Shown piece by piece: positions 23,287 to 32,870 of a stretch of 41,618 nucleotides of DNA. The number at the start of each line of letters is the position of its first letter. Positions within the stretch are counted from its first letter, which is position 1. The notes under the pieces were generated by a model that saw only the letters and a program-made list of their open reading frames with translations, did no database searches and had not been told where the DNA came from. The stretch comes from Euryarchaeota archaeon TMED173 (GTDB lineage: Archaea; Thermoplasmatota; Poseidoniia; Poseidoniales; Thalassarchaeaceae), in the NCBI GenBank assembly GCA_002172185.1, contig NHHW01000006.1, positions 8,917 to 50,534 of the forward strand, in the 5' to 3' direction. Made by a program: the position numbers and the translations under genes.

Positions 23287-25224
23287 TCACAACCTCTCTG
23301 AAAGCCATGCATCTACTCGTCCAACTAAATCTGTATCGTGTAGGGTAACAGCAGGCCATCTCCGAACAGGAAGTGGTCCCTCTGTAGATGGAATCGGTGC
23401 CGTCGCGTCCCACGCAATTCTATTTCTCTCATCATCAAAGTGGAGGTCTCTACCTACATCGAATCTACAAAAGAGCTGCCAGAGAAGCCTTCTTTTCCAA
23501 TCCTCACTTTCAAGATTTGCATCGGAGTCAGTGATAAAAAGCCATTTCAAATCTTTCGAAGCCTCGAGATTCCAAATTGAGTCAATAATCTCCGAAATTC
23601 GTTCACGCTGAGTATGCGCTAATTTTTCATTGGGTTCTTCCATGCTTATCTCCGGCTTTGGCCCGCCTTCTGTTTCTGTTGTAATTACCATTATTGATGG
23701 TCTGAGCATCCTAGACTGGATTACACCTTCTATTGCAGAAACTGAAATCACTAAAGATTCGTTTGCCCCCTTATTTTCCATATTTTTTATCGGATCTCCA
23801 GCTGCAGGTTCGGTCGCATCAATTATCAATTTGTCATGAATATTCTCCCAAGGTGAGGTATGAGCAAGCGAATCTGCCACCATTCCCTCTAAAATAATTA
23901 GATCTTTATCAATGACCACCTTACTACCTAAAGCGTCTAGAAGAGAATCCAGATCCTTAACGGGATGATCATCATCAACTACCACTACCACCTTTAGGAA
24001 CATCATCTGCCCCGCTCCCAATAGTCCTAAAGCCGTCTTCCTAGCTTGTCTAGGGAACCTTTGTTTTGAGGAAATTATGGCAAGATTATGAAAACCAGTC
24101 TCTAGGGGGAGAAATGCATCAATCACATCTCTGTGTTGGAATTTTAGCACTGGTAACAGGGCATCCCCTATTGCTTCCCCTAAGTATCCGTCTTCCATGG
24201 GGGGAATTCCAACAATTGTCATAGGTACTGCAGGATCCTTTCTGTGAGTAATGGCTGTAACATGCATTACTGGATAGTGGTCTTCAAGAGAGTAGTGTCC
24301 GAAGTGATCTCCAAATGGGCCTTCTAACCTAGTCTCTCCTGGGATCGTATACCCCTCAATCACAAAGTCACATTCTGCTGGAACCCATAAATCATTGGTA
24401 AGACATTTCGTAATCTTCAACCTCCTTCCACTAAGTAATCCTGCGAATTCATACTCGGATAGATTATCCGGTAATGGAGAAATAGAACTAAAGATGACTT
24501 GGGGAGGCCCTCCTAGACAAATAGCCACAGGCATCCTTTCCCCAGAAGATTCTGCATGATCAGCACCATGTTTGTGTTTTTGCCAATGTAGTCCGACCTC
24601 TTTTGGTCCGAAAACTTGACTCCTATACATTCCCATATTATGAGTTCCAGTCAATGGATCCCTAGTCACAACAAGGGGGAGAGTCATGAACGGCCCTCCA
24701 TCATGCGGCCATGTAGTAGGAATGGGGAGTTTTGTTACATCAGGGTCATCGATTCTTACTTGCTGACATTTGCCCTTTGAAACCCTGCGCGGTGCCATCG
24801 AAATACCTTGTCTTAACAGACCAATCCCTGTCCATGGCTTCTTCAGAATCTCTCCAATATCTGGTTTCATTAGTCCAACCATCATTTCACCAATATCCTT
24901 TGGTTCCTCAACACCTAGCGCTAGATTTGTCCTTTCTCTGGTCCCGAATAGATTCATGACTAGTGGGAATCTACTGATATCTCCACCGCTCAATCTAGGC
25001 TGATCAAATATCACTGCAGGTCCACCCCTCTTGACAAGTCTATCTGCAATACAGCCAGCTTCAAATTCTAGGTCAACTGGATGACTTACTCTAAGCAGCT
25101 CCCCCCTCTTCTCTAAGGCCCTGATGAACTCATCGAGACTCCTCCATCCCATGCCCATTCGTGTAGCTTCTAACATGAGAAGGTTCGCTCTTTCAGAGCT
25201 CGACAAACCGACGGTTTCTTTCAT
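23287..25224 (-). CDS. ubiD: UbiD-family prenylated-FMN-dependent decarboxylase
   Basis: Decarboxylase of about 645 residues acting on an aromatic quinone precursor. Family segments are GELLRVSHPVDLEFEAGCIA, TRDPLTGTHNMGMYR, LEGPFGDHFGHYS and VGIPPMEDGYLGEAIGDALL, the last two around the prFMN and metal sites. It is longer than the roughly 490-residue enterobacterial UbiD and closer in size to menaquinone-pathway decarboxylases. The start is uncertain: ATG 25224 is given, while ATG 25152 (MGWRSLDEF) fits the family start better and leaves more room for the divergent promoter. It is coupled to UbiA. No UbiX or mqnA-D is in the window. Confidence 0.9.
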   Translation of the reverse strand: MKETVGLSSSERANLLMLEATRMGMGWRSLDEFIRALEKRGELLRVSHPVDLEFEAGCIADRLVKRGGPAVIFDQPRLSGGDISRFPLVMNLFGTRERTNLALGVEEPKDIGEMMVGLMKPDIGEILKKPWTGIGLLRQGISMAPRRVSKGKCQQVRIDDPDVTKLPIPTTWPHDGGPFMTLPLVVTRDPLTGTHNMGMYRSQVFGPKEVGLHWQKHKHGADHAESSGERMPVAICLGGPPQVIFSSISPLPDNLSEYEFAGLLSGRRLKITKCLTNDLWVPAECDFVIEGYTIPGETRLEGPFGDHFGHYSLEDHYPVMHVTAITHRKDPAVPMTIVGIPPMEDGYLGEAIGDALLPVLKFQHRDVIDAFLPLETGFHNLAIISSKQRFPRQARKTALGLLGAGQMMFLKVVVVVDDDHPVKDLDSLLDALGSKVVIDKDLIILEGMVADSLAHTSPWENIHDKLIIDATEPAAGDPIKNMENKGANESLVISVSAIEGVIQSRMLRPSIMVITTETEGGPKPEISMEEPNEKLAHTQRERISEIIDSIWNLEASKDLKWLFITDSDANLESEDWKRRLLWQLFCRFDVGRDLHFDDERNRIAWDATAPIPSTEGPLPVRRWPAVTLHDTDLVGRVDAWLSERL

Positions 25225-25244
25225 AGGAACTCTACCGATGATGC

Positions 25245-26489
25245 GTGGGCGATGGAGTAACGACATGCGATGTTCTGGTTATAGGAGCAGGACCAGGAGG
25301 GGGAAATGCCGCTTTACAATGCGCTAGAGAGGGACTATCTACAATCATAATTGAAGATCACCATGAAGTCGGAACCCCTGTTCACTGTGGAGAATGCATC
25401 TCAGAGATTGCTTGCCAGAATCTAGAATTAAATCTCCCAGATGAGGTAATCAGTAAGAGAGTAAAGGGAATAAGGGTAATTTTTCCAGATGGAACCGAGA
25501 AGTGCTTGACTGAGGAGGGGTATGTACTAGAGAAGCACCTATTTGAGAGATGGATCACAGAAGAAGCGATTTCAGAAGGAGCTAGTCTTCATTTAGGACA
25601 CAAACTGAGATCAATGGAAAAAGTAGAGAAAGAGACCTTTGGAGGTTGGATTTGTGATGGAAAGGGCGATCAGTTTCCTATCCATGCCAAGATTGTTATC
25701 GATGCTTCAGGAGTTGCTGCAGTTTGCTCAAAATTGGTTAAGCTAGAAAATGAACAGCCACTAAACAGTAAGGGAAAAGTTGTAGCAGGGATGCAATACG
25801 AACTGACTAGTGTCCCTACAGATGGTTATTTAGATTTCTACATATGGCCGGAATATGCTGAGAAAGGATACCTCTGGATGATTCCAAAGTGTGATGGCCG
25901 GGCAAATGTCGGATTAGTAACTGAAGATAAGCCCAGAGCGAAGAAGGCACTGGATGAGTTCATTTCTAACACCCATTTCAGTGAATCCGATCAAACTCTA
26001 CCTCCTTGGAAAGAGAGAGGAAGTCCAGCATTCGGAGGAACTATACCAATTTCAGGACCCTTCGAGAATACTCACTACGACGGTCTAATGCTGGTGGGGG
26101 ATGCTGCAGGTTTCACATCTCCATTATTCGAAGGAGGATCACATCTGGCTCTGAAATCAGCAGTTTTTGCAGCGAAAACTGCAGCGAAGTCAATATCGGA
26201 AGGAGACTATAGCTCTCAAAGACTATCGCAGTATACCAGGCTATGGAAGGCAGAATTCCCTCCATATGATAAGATTCTAAGAGGAAAGAATGCATTGTTC
26301 GATCTTTCAGATGATGAGATGTCCGCGATGGCAAAATGCTTCCCCAATGAAATGTCAAGCATGGGGATATCTGGAAAGGCTATGGTTGGAATCAGGTTAT
26401 TAGTAAGAAAACCAGGGTTGTATTCAAAGAATATCATCCCTGCTATGCTTGCATTTGGATATAGTAGAGCCAAGTACTATGGGTGGTAA
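25245..26489 (+). CDS. Geranylgeranyl-reductase-family flavoprotein
   Basis: FAD-dependent reductase of 414 residues that saturates isoprenoid chains, either of archaeal lipids or of a quinone tail. The N-terminal dinucleotide motif is VLVIGAGPGGGNAALQC. The family signature PVHCGECIS follows. The second FAD segment is MLVGDAAGFTSPLFEGGSHL. The start is a GTG at 25245. It is divergent from UbiD and 40 bp before the haem-lyase gene on the same strand. The neighbourhood favours a link to respiratory quinone, but the lipid role is equally usual for the family. Confidence 0.92.
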   Translation: MGDGVTTCDVLVIGAGPGGGNAALQCAREGLSTIIIEDHHEVGTPVHCGECISEIACQNLELNLPDEVISKRVKGIRVIFPDGTEKCLTEEGYVLEKHLFERWITEEAISEGASLHLGHKLRSMEKVEKETFGGWICDGKGDQFPIHAKIVIDASGVAAVCSKLVKLENEQPLNSKGKVVAGMQYELTSVPTDGYLDFYIWPEYAEKGYLWMIPKCDGRANVGLVTEDKPRAKKALDEFISNTHFSESDQTLPPWKERGSPAFGGTIPISGPFENTHYDGLMLVGDAAGFTSPLFEGGSHLALKSAVFAAKTAAKSISEGDYSSQRLSQYTRLWKAEFPPYDKILRGKNALFDLSDDEMSAMAKCFPNEMSSMGISGKAMVGIRLLVRKPGLYSKNIIPAMLAFGYSRAKYYGW

Positions 26490-26529
26490 ACACCATTTAT
26501 AGTAGAGTGAAGTATTGCGAGTGGTAGAC

Positions 26530-28905
26530 ATGCTCAATATCATTGGTACCATAATGCTCTTTCTAGCATTTGGAATTAGTATTTTCTCAGCAATAAGGAT
26601 AAATTCAACGAACATCCACTCGTTAAGAAACGTTACAGCAATATTCCAATGTGCTCCCTTCCTCATCCTCACTATCTGCTTTCTTATCGAAGATACCTCT
26701 AATCAGTTGGTTTCTCAATACGTCGGCGAAGGACTACCCATATTCTACAGGATATCCGCAGTATGGGGAAGTAGGGTTGGCCCTATACTGATGTGGGCAT
26801 CAATAATGGGAATAATTACCTTGATTATGTCAAGACAAAAGAATCTCTCTAACTTTACTATTCAGATTATGAATTCATGGATAGCCATATTATTCTTAGT
26901 TTCTCTTTTTTTGGACCCTTTCTCTGCATCGGCTTCAGGATTAAGAAGAGGCGAGATAAGTCCACTGTTGCAAACTGATTTGATGGTAATCCATCCGCCG
27001 GTAGTTTTCTTGTACTATTCTCTCTGTTTAGCTACAGCAACGATTGCAGTTTCTGGAGTGATCAGGTCCGAATCCTCAGAAAAAATCCACTCCTCGATGA
27101 TACAATGGGCGAGATATTCACTATTAGCAGGTTCAGTTGGAATCGGTCTAGGAGGACTTTGGGCGTATACTGTTCTTGATTGGGGGGGATACTGGGCTTG
27201 GGACCCAGTGGAAACAGGATCACTTCTTCCATGGCTAGCACTCTTGGGGATATTACACGCTCGAGCAAGGAGATCTTCACTTCGCCCATTCTCTTATACC
27301 CCCGCTCTCGCAATGATTTCAGGCGCTCTGGTTTTTCATGCCACCTTGGTTACCAGAGCAAATGGAGTCTGGGCATCAGTCCATGCATTTGTTGGCGATG
27401 GCGAGAACTCATTACCTAGAGATCCATATATCAGAGTAGTCGAAATAATAGATTTCAGTGCTGTTGGCTTTGAAGTTTTGACTTATCTTCTGGCAGTCGT
27501 AGGCCTTCTTTCTCTATCTTTTCTTCATCTGATTAGGGAACAGTTGAGAGGGATAGGGGAGAGGGGATCTAGGACCTTTTTCCAAAAAAACAAAACTTTG
27601 TCAGTTTCGATTCTCGTTTACTTCACACTGATATCCTTGTGGATAGGGTCTTCTTTCGTAATCTTTTTCGGTCTTTCAATTCTGATGATGTTAGTATTTG
27701 GTGATGCAGAAAAACCATCCACTCATTGGGTTTCTTTAGGTGTAATTTTGATGCTTTTCTCAAGTTGGGCGTGGATTACAGAGTGGTATCAATCTCTTGC
27801 TGGAATAGCTCCATTCCTCTTGATTTGGATTATTCCAGAAGAAGATAAGGAAGAATTATCATGGCTTTGGAAAACTATTACTCACCCTATTTCTAGATAT
27901 AGATTTTCCAAGTCGTTTCCTTGGTATCTGTCAATAGTATTCTTACTTCTTACATGGATTCTACTCACAGTTGAGATTGATGGAACAAATATCGCTGCCC
28001 ACGAGTACTATGGGGCACCTCTGATTTCTTTGTTGGCAATTGGATTAGCCCTCTACTCTTGGGGTAACAACGTGTCAGGAAGATTGGGAATGATATATTT
28101 GATAATTGCAACCGTGCTTTCTATTGCAACTGCCATCTTCTCGGAATCAATGAATCTTCCAGGAAATCCCAATCTACCTATTACGGAAAACATCTCGAGA
28201 GGTAATCTATCAGTATTCATACTAACTTGGCTTTTTTTCGCTTTGCCAGCCACTTTAGTTAGGCTGTGGAGGAGTACTAAGAAACGAATAAGTTTCTCTG
28301 GAAGAGAACCCACGGTAGTTGTACCAAAAACGAGATTACTAGGAACACATTTAGCTCATGCTGGTGTCCTGATTCTACTAATTGGACATGTTTTAACCAC
28401 TACATTGGTGGACCGTTCTGATCCTTCTAATTTCATTACCCTGCAAAAGAATACGCCCACGGAGTATAGAGGAATGGATTTTGTATTTACCGGGGTCGAA
28501 CTCATTTCTCCAGATGACGACTCATATGATTATCAAATAGCTGATGGATACGTTGGAGTAGTGATTGAGGTAAGGGAAGGAAATGAATTGTTAGGAGAAC
28601 TCCGACCTGGAGTATTGAGGTTCGATACAACTTCACAAATTATACCTCGGTCTGAAGTTGATAGGATGAGTAGAATAACTGGAGACACTATAGCTATCCT
28701 AGACCTTCTTCAGTCAGGTGAATTACTATCATCCATGATCTTGTCTCAAACTGATCCTTCTAGACTAGAGGAGATAGAAGAAGTAAGAGTCACAATTCAT
28801 CATCTGCCTGGTAGTCATCTAGTCTGGATTGGATGGATTCTAATCATTTTAGGAAGTATATTGTCCTCAAAATATCCCTATAGATTGGATGATTCTGAGG
28901 AATAG
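26530..28905 (+). CDS. ccmF: CcmF/NrfE-type cytochrome c haem lyase subunit
   Basis: Multi-pass membrane protein of about 791 residues that presents or attaches haem to apocytochrome c. The diagnostic tryptophan-rich motif WGGYWAWDPVETGSLLPWL lies in an extracytoplasmic loop. Histidines at FHATLVTRANGVWASVHAF fit the haem ligands. Many hydrophobic helices surround it, and a C-terminal outside domain (TEYRGMDFVFTGVELISPDD) precedes the last helix. I chose the ATG at 26530 (MLNIIGTIM); TTG and GTG codons upstream are alternatives. CcmE, CcmH and the ABC subunits are not nearby, so the rest of the pathway lies elsewhere. Confidence 0.9.
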   Translation: MLNIIGTIMLFLAFGISIFSAIRINSTNIHSLRNVTAIFQCAPFLILTICFLIEDTSNQLVSQYVGEGLPIFYRISAVWGSRVGPILMWASIMGIITLIMSRQKNLSNFTIQIMNSWIAILFLVSLFLDPFSASASGLRRGEISPLLQTDLMVIHPPVVFLYYSLCLATATIAVSGVIRSESSEKIHSSMIQWARYSLLAGSVGIGLGGLWAYTVLDWGGYWAWDPVETGSLLPWLALLGILHARARRSSLRPFSYTPALAMISGALVFHATLVTRANGVWASVHAFVGDGENSLPRDPYIRVVEIIDFSAVGFEVLTYLLAVVGLLSLSFLHLIREQLRGIGERGSRTFFQKNKTLSVSILVYFTLISLWIGSSFVIFFGLSILMMLVFGDAEKPSTHWVSLGVILMLFSSWAWITEWYQSLAGIAPFLLIWIIPEEDKEELSWLWKTITHPISRYRFSKSFPWYLSIVFLLLTWILLTVEIDGTNIAAHEYYGAPLISLLAIGLALYSWGNNVSGRLGMIYLIIATVLSIATAIFSESMNLPGNPNLPITENISRGNLSVFILTWLFFALPATLVRLWRSTKKRISFSGREPTVVVPKTRLLGTHLAHAGVLILLIGHVLTTTLVDRSDPSNFITLQKNTPTEYRGMDFVFTGVELISPDDDSYDYQIADGYVGVVIEVREGNELLGELRPGVLRFDTTSQIIPRSEVDRMSRITGDTIAILDLLQSGELLSSMILSQTDPSRLEEIEEVRVTIHHLPGSHLVWIGWILIILGSILSSKYPYRLDDSEE

Positions 28906-29048
28906 AAAACTTCCTAAATCGTATTTTATTACAGAAATATACTTCTCTTAATGAGAAAAAAACAGCTATCCACTTGATAATCGGTCAATTTGCTACACCG
29001 TTTGAATGAAAAAGGAAGAGCCGGTCGCCGTGCCGCTGAGGTGACGAA

Positions 29049-29744
29049 ATGGATAACGGCTCGATTGTTCACATTGACTATGATTTGTATAATGCAGGAA
29101 ATGGAAATCTAATAGAGACAACCAGAGAAGAAACAGCAAAGGAGCACGAGCAGTTCGATGAAAATAGGACTTATTCACCTATGGTAACTATAGTTGGAGA
29201 TGGTCGACTAATTCCAGGATTCGAGACTCATCTGGCCGATGCAAAATCAGAAGAAGATTACGACTTCGAGATTGAGCCTGCCGAGGCTTATGGGGAAAGA
29301 GATCAGAACAAGGTCGAGACAATCTCACAGAATGTTCTACTTAGGAGTGTAAGAGACCCTAATACACTAGGAATAGGGTCTCCAGTAGAGATTGGTGGTA
29401 GAAACGGAATTCTCCAGTTCATGAGTGCTGGTAGGGCTAGGATTGACTATAACCATCCGCTAGCAGGAGTTACCCTAAGATATAATTACACAATTGTCAA
29501 GGTTGTCGATGATCGAGAGGAAAAGGTCCAAACACTCCTTAGCATGAACACTGGAAGGGATGACTTCGAACTAGATTTCAATGGAGACGACCTCACCATT
29601 ACTCTCCCGGAGGAAATCTCCTATGATCAGAATTGGTCATTCACAAAGTTCTCTCTTGTTACAACTTTGAGGGAGCACGTTGGAGTGGGAACAGTAGTAT
29701 TCAGAGAGGTTCATGAGCCCAGAAAGATTGACGAGGAAGAATGA
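29049..29744 (+). CDS. FKBP-type peptidyl-prolyl isomerase, long archaeal form
   Basis: Cytosolic prolyl isomerase and chaperone of 231 residues. The FKBP domain opens with GSIVHIDYDLYNAGNGNLIE and contains MVTIVGDGRLIPGFETHL. The insert-in-flap segment (EPAEAYGERDQNKVETI and the following 60 residues) is as in SlyD. A C-terminal extension of about 80 residues matches the layout of the longer archaeal FKBPs of about 26 kDa. A GAGGTGA lies a few bases before the ATG. It converges on the S2P protease gene with the stop codons directly abutting. Confidence 0.92.
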   Translation: MDNGSIVHIDYDLYNAGNGNLIETTREETAKEHEQFDENRTYSPMVTIVGDGRLIPGFETHLADAKSEEDYDFEIEPAEAYGERDQNKVETISQNVLLRSVRDPNTLGIGSPVEIGGRNGILQFMSAGRARIDYNHPLAGVTLRYNYTIVKVVDDREEKVQTLLSMNTGRDDFELDFNGDDLTITLPEEISYDQNWSFTKFSLVTTLREHVGVGTVVFREVHEPRKIDEEE

Positions 29745-31259
29745 TTAGATCAATCTTGGTAGAATCACTGGAATCAGAAGAATAAGTAAAATGAAAATAC
29801 TGCTTAGATTGCTAATTCTGTCAGAAATGGACTCTATTTTCATTGGATGCGCTTTCCGACTGATTTTCCTCAAAACAGAATGCAAACCGTCCCTAACCAG
29901 ATGTCCCCCATCAAAAGGAATCATTGGAATGAGATTAGCAAAGCCAAGAAGAAAGTTAATCCAGACTAACCAGAAAAGAAAGTCGAATAGCATCAACATT
30001 CCATCAGTTCCAAGTAATGTTGCGATAGCTCCTCCACCAGCAGTAATCATCTCCCTTTCCTCTAATATCATCGTCTGACCATCATTCGCAATAGGGGTGT
30101 AAAGCATCAGAACTGGCCTAATTAGGGTTGCAACTATGGCCCACTCAGTTTCGTATTCACCCTCTACTATCCAAGCATAGCCATCTACCCCAGCTCTAGA
30201 AGAAACCATCCCAGAAACTCCAAGAAAGCCATCCCCAGGTTCTATTCCCAGAGCGTCCAATAGTCTTTCCTTTTCGTCGACACATTTCTCATATTCGTTT
30301 TCTCCATCACAAGTATCTATGTAGTACTGATATTGATCTCCGAGAGTCACGGAAAGCTCCTTTTCGAATGGACTCGATCCATCTGAATCTTCCATCACAG
30401 TTAGTGTAACAATATCTCCAGAGGAGAGAAGCTCCATCTGTTCGTCGAAGTCAGCATAACTTTCGATTTGATTTCCCTGTACCTGAGTTATAGTTTGGAA
30501 CGGGAGTAATCCCGCTTCTTCTGCGGGTTGCCCCTTGATTATTCCTCTTGCATGGGTTCCTGCATTCTCGGCTACAAATCCACTTGCTACGGAACATAGT
30601 AGAATTAGAACTATGTAAGTTGCGATCAAATTGATTGAGGGCCCAGCAGCGAAAAGCCTCAATCTGTCTCTCCGAGGAGCTCTATCCATCTCAATCTCTT
30701 CGGGCTCAGCAAATGCTCCAATCGGCAAAGGACCTAATTGGAGGAGTCCAAAGCTTCTCAGCCTCATTCCATGAGCTCTAGCCTGTATTCCATGACTGTA
30801 TTCATGTATCACAATAGCAACAATTAGAGCAATAACAGGCCACCAAAATGGGACAAAACTAGTTACTCCGGGAATTAGGAGTAAATCACTAGCAGGAAGG
30901 GGTTCTTCAGGAGGACTCACTGCAGCAGATACTGCACCAAGGATTAACATTAGCACTACTCCAATCATCACAAAGAAGCATAGCCATATAGAAAACTCTC
31001 CATACACCCTCCAGAATTTTCTAGGTTTAGAAATGAACTCGAGAAGTCTCATTCCACTACGAGTTCTAATCATTAGAATAATACCAAGCGCACGCGTTGC
31101 GTTAATCCTATCTAAAATTCCTTCGGATTCACAGTATAGAAGTCCTAGATACCAAAATCCAATAATTATCACTATCCAAAAAGGTACTCCAAACGTATAA
31201 ACTAGGAAAAGAAGTAAAATTGGAAGCAGAAAACTCCTCCGCCCCCTCTCTTCTGACAT
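29745..31259 (-). CDS. M50 (site-2 protease) intramembrane metalloprotease with PDZ domain
   Basis: Membrane protease of 504 residues that cleaves substrates within the bilayer. The zinc motif is HEYSH in ALIVAIVIHEYSHGIQ, and the third ligand region is ANLIPMIPFDGGHLVRD. Between them lies a PDZ-like domain (ARGIIKGQPAEEAGLLPFQT) followed by an insert containing several cysteines (DTCDGENEYEKC). About eight hydrophobic segments are visible, with two or three before the catalytic helix. Likely roles are in envelope stress signalling or turnover of membrane proteins, from the family only. The ATG at 31259 shows no ribosome-binding site. Confidence 0.92.
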   Translation of the reverse strand: MSEERGRRSFLLPILLLFLVYTFGVPFWIVIIIGFWYLGLLYCESEGILDRINATRALGIILMIRTRSGMRLLEFISKPRKFWRVYGEFSIWLCFFVMIGVVLMLILGAVSAAVSPPEEPLPASDLLLIPGVTSFVPFWWPVIALIVAIVIHEYSHGIQARAHGMRLRSFGLLQLGPLPIGAFAEPEEIEMDRAPRRDRLRLFAAGPSINLIATYIVLILLCSVASGFVAENAGTHARGIIKGQPAEEAGLLPFQTITQVQGNQIESYADFDEQMELLSSGDIVTLTVMEDSDGSSPFEKELSVTLGDQYQYYIDTCDGENEYEKCVDEKERLLDALGIEPGDGFLGVSGMVSSRAGVDGYAWIVEGEYETEWAIVATLIRPVLMLYTPIANDGQTMILEEREMITAGGGAIATLLGTDGMLMLFDFLFWLVWINFLLGFANLIPMIPFDGGHLVRDGLHSVLRKISRKAHPMKIESISDRISNLSSIFILLILLIPVILPRLI

Positions 31260-31339
31260 GAACTATGTGCACCGTACAACACTCTTCAATCTGCTCTTCC
31301 AATCACAAGAGAAAATACTACCCTCCTCATCCGAGAGGC

Positions 31340-31528
31340 ATGTCGACAAATAGCCCTGCGTCTTCTAGGAAGACTAATCGCATCATTGACTCTCTTGTTA
31401 GAGAACGTGACAGCATCAGTAGAATCCTAAATCAAGCAGATTTATCCCAAGTAAACCAATCTATAGAATCATTGAAGGCAAAGTTAGAAAAAATCGATGA
31501 CCAGCTATCCGGTCAGTCTACAGATTAG
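31340..31528 (+). CDS. Small helical protein of unknown function
   Basis: A 62-residue polar protein. After a Ser/Thr-rich start it forms a predicted coiled coil (RIIDSLVRERDSISRIL, then SIESLKAKLEKIDDQL). No cysteines or membrane segment. The ATG at 31340 has GAGAGG very close upstream. Its last 11 bases overlap the end of the hjc gene on the opposite strand. Codon pattern and helix periodicity support a real gene, but no family is recognised. Confidence 0.55.
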   Translation: MSTNSPASSRKTNRIIDSLVRERDSISRILNQADLSQVNQSIESLKAKLEKIDDQLSGQSTD

Positions 31529-32093
31529 CAACGTATCCAGATTCGACGTTTTCTCCATTGACTACTATGCCCCTAGCTCCGTCCGACTTACAAATCAAAG
31601 AGAGGAAACGGTGAACCGGCATTCCAGAATTCCAATTCAAGTATGGAGTCCCTCTACGAGTTAGCGGTAATGACGGAATACTCCGTGATAGATGTCTTAG
31701 CTTACCTGTCAAACCTTGGACTTCAACCTTCATTATCCTCCAACTATCCCCTCTGACTCCCTTAAGTCTGAATGCATAAAGTGGGAGGAGACCACATTTT
31801 TCACCTGTTATCTTCAGAGCCGTGTACTGGGCCATTGTCCTCCCAGACAAGTAAATCTTATCACTCTTGGAAGTTTTTACTTCGATTGGAAAGCACATGT
31901 CGCCTCTAAGCGCTAGTAGATCCCCAGTCCCTTCTGAACCACTTCCAGGAGCTCTAACTACTAAGAAAGGTCTCTGTACAACCTGCATAGCCCTTGCTCG
32001 CTGAACCTCAGAGCACGATCTGGTAACTGCCCTAACTCCTTTCACTTCTCCAGCGAGTACGGCCCTCAGTTCCCTCTCGTAGTTGCTTCCCAC
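31518..32093 (-). CDS. hjc: Archaeal Holliday junction resolvase, extended form
   Basis: Structure-specific endonuclease that cuts four-way DNA junctions. Nuclease residues are all visible: the N-terminal glutamate in NYERELRAVL, the serine loop VVRAPGSGSEGTGD with the catalytic aspartate, the E-x-K in FPIEVKTSK and the glutamine in TMAQY. At 191 residues it is longer than typical Hjc (about 120-140). About 20 extra residues lie between the first helix and the VVRAPGSG strand, and about 60 at the C-terminus. The start is a GTG at 32093. The gene end overlaps a small opposite-strand gene by 11 bp. Confidence 0.9.
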   Translation of the reverse strand: MGSNYERELRAVLAGEVKGVRAVTRSCSEVQRARAMQVVQRPFLVVRAPGSGSEGTGDLLALRGDMCFPIEVKTSKSDKIYLSGRTMAQYTALKITGEKCGLLPLYAFRLKGVRGDSWRIMKVEVQGLTGKLRHLSRSIPSLPLTRRGTPYLNWNSGMPVHRFLSLICKSDGARGIVVNGENVESGYVANL

Positions 32094-32136
32094 GATGCTA
32101 TCCTATTATCAGGGTTATTGAGGACACCGGTCTTAA

Positions 32137-32778
32137 TTACTGGATCTTTCCCTTTCTGTAGTCCCTGGTTCTGTCTACACCAGGAAATTGGTCCTCACTC
32201 TCTCTGTAGACTGTTTTCATGTTGTTTAGGAAGTTATCCTCGTGAGTCACAATGAGGACCATCCCGACTCCAGGATTTTTCTCAGCATCCATCCATGAAA
32301 GGATGATTTCCATCGTCATTCTAGCTCCTTCTCTATGTGGATATGCATAAACATCCATGCCCAAGGGGGGTAAAACCAAGGTTTTTCTTTGATCTATAGA
32401 CTCTACAGCTTCAAATAACGCGTCGTAAGAGTTTCTGAGAAGCTCTCTGCGAAAGTTATCTTGTGTCGGCCTTCTACAGTCAGGACCAACCACATGAACT
32501 AGGTTTGAAGCTGGAAGATCAAATCCAGGTGTTGTAACTGCTTCACCAACTCCACAAGGTTGCTGATTGAGCTTCCTCTTTTCTTTCGCGATTTTCAAGC
32601 AAGCTTCTCTGACCCCAGGTCCTGCAGCTTGCTGCATTCTTTCATCAAGGCCCTCTCTGCCAGCTAATCTACTGTTTGCAGGAATTACCATCACATCCCC
32701 CTCTACTCCGACTATGTCTCCATAGAGTACTCTGACCTGCCCGTGTCGGCAATCTCTAACAATTACAACGTCGGCCAC
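32137..32778 (-). CDS. Macrodomain protein (ADP-ribose binding or hydrolysing)
   Basis: A 213-residue single macrodomain. The pattern LYGDIVGVEGDVMVIPANSR followed by GREGLDERMQQAAGPGVREA matches the ADP-ribose-binding loop 1. SNLVHVVGPD and the strand TLVLPPLGMDVYAYPHREGA match the second loop and core. Activity could be removal of ADP-ribose or O-acetyl-ADP-ribose hydrolysis, which the sequence does not settle. The start is a GTG at 32778. It lies 43 bp upstream of hjc on the same strand. Confidence 0.88.
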   Translation of the reverse strand: MADVVIVRDCRHGQVRVLYGDIVGVEGDVMVIPANSRLAGREGLDERMQQAAGPGVREACLKIAKEKRKLNQQPCGVGEAVTTPGFDLPASNLVHVVGPDCRRPTQDNFRRELLRNSYDALFEAVESIDQRKTLVLPPLGMDVYAYPHREGARMTMEIILSWMDAEKNPGVGMVLIVTHEDNFLNNMKTVYRESEDQFPGVDRTRDYRKGKIQ

Positions 32779-32870
32779 AATTTGACAAGAGGGGTCATCC
32801 GATATGTATTCATCGTAGGCATATTTTAGAAATCGGGAACGTTAATGCCTGCTCACCTTATCGGAAGTAC

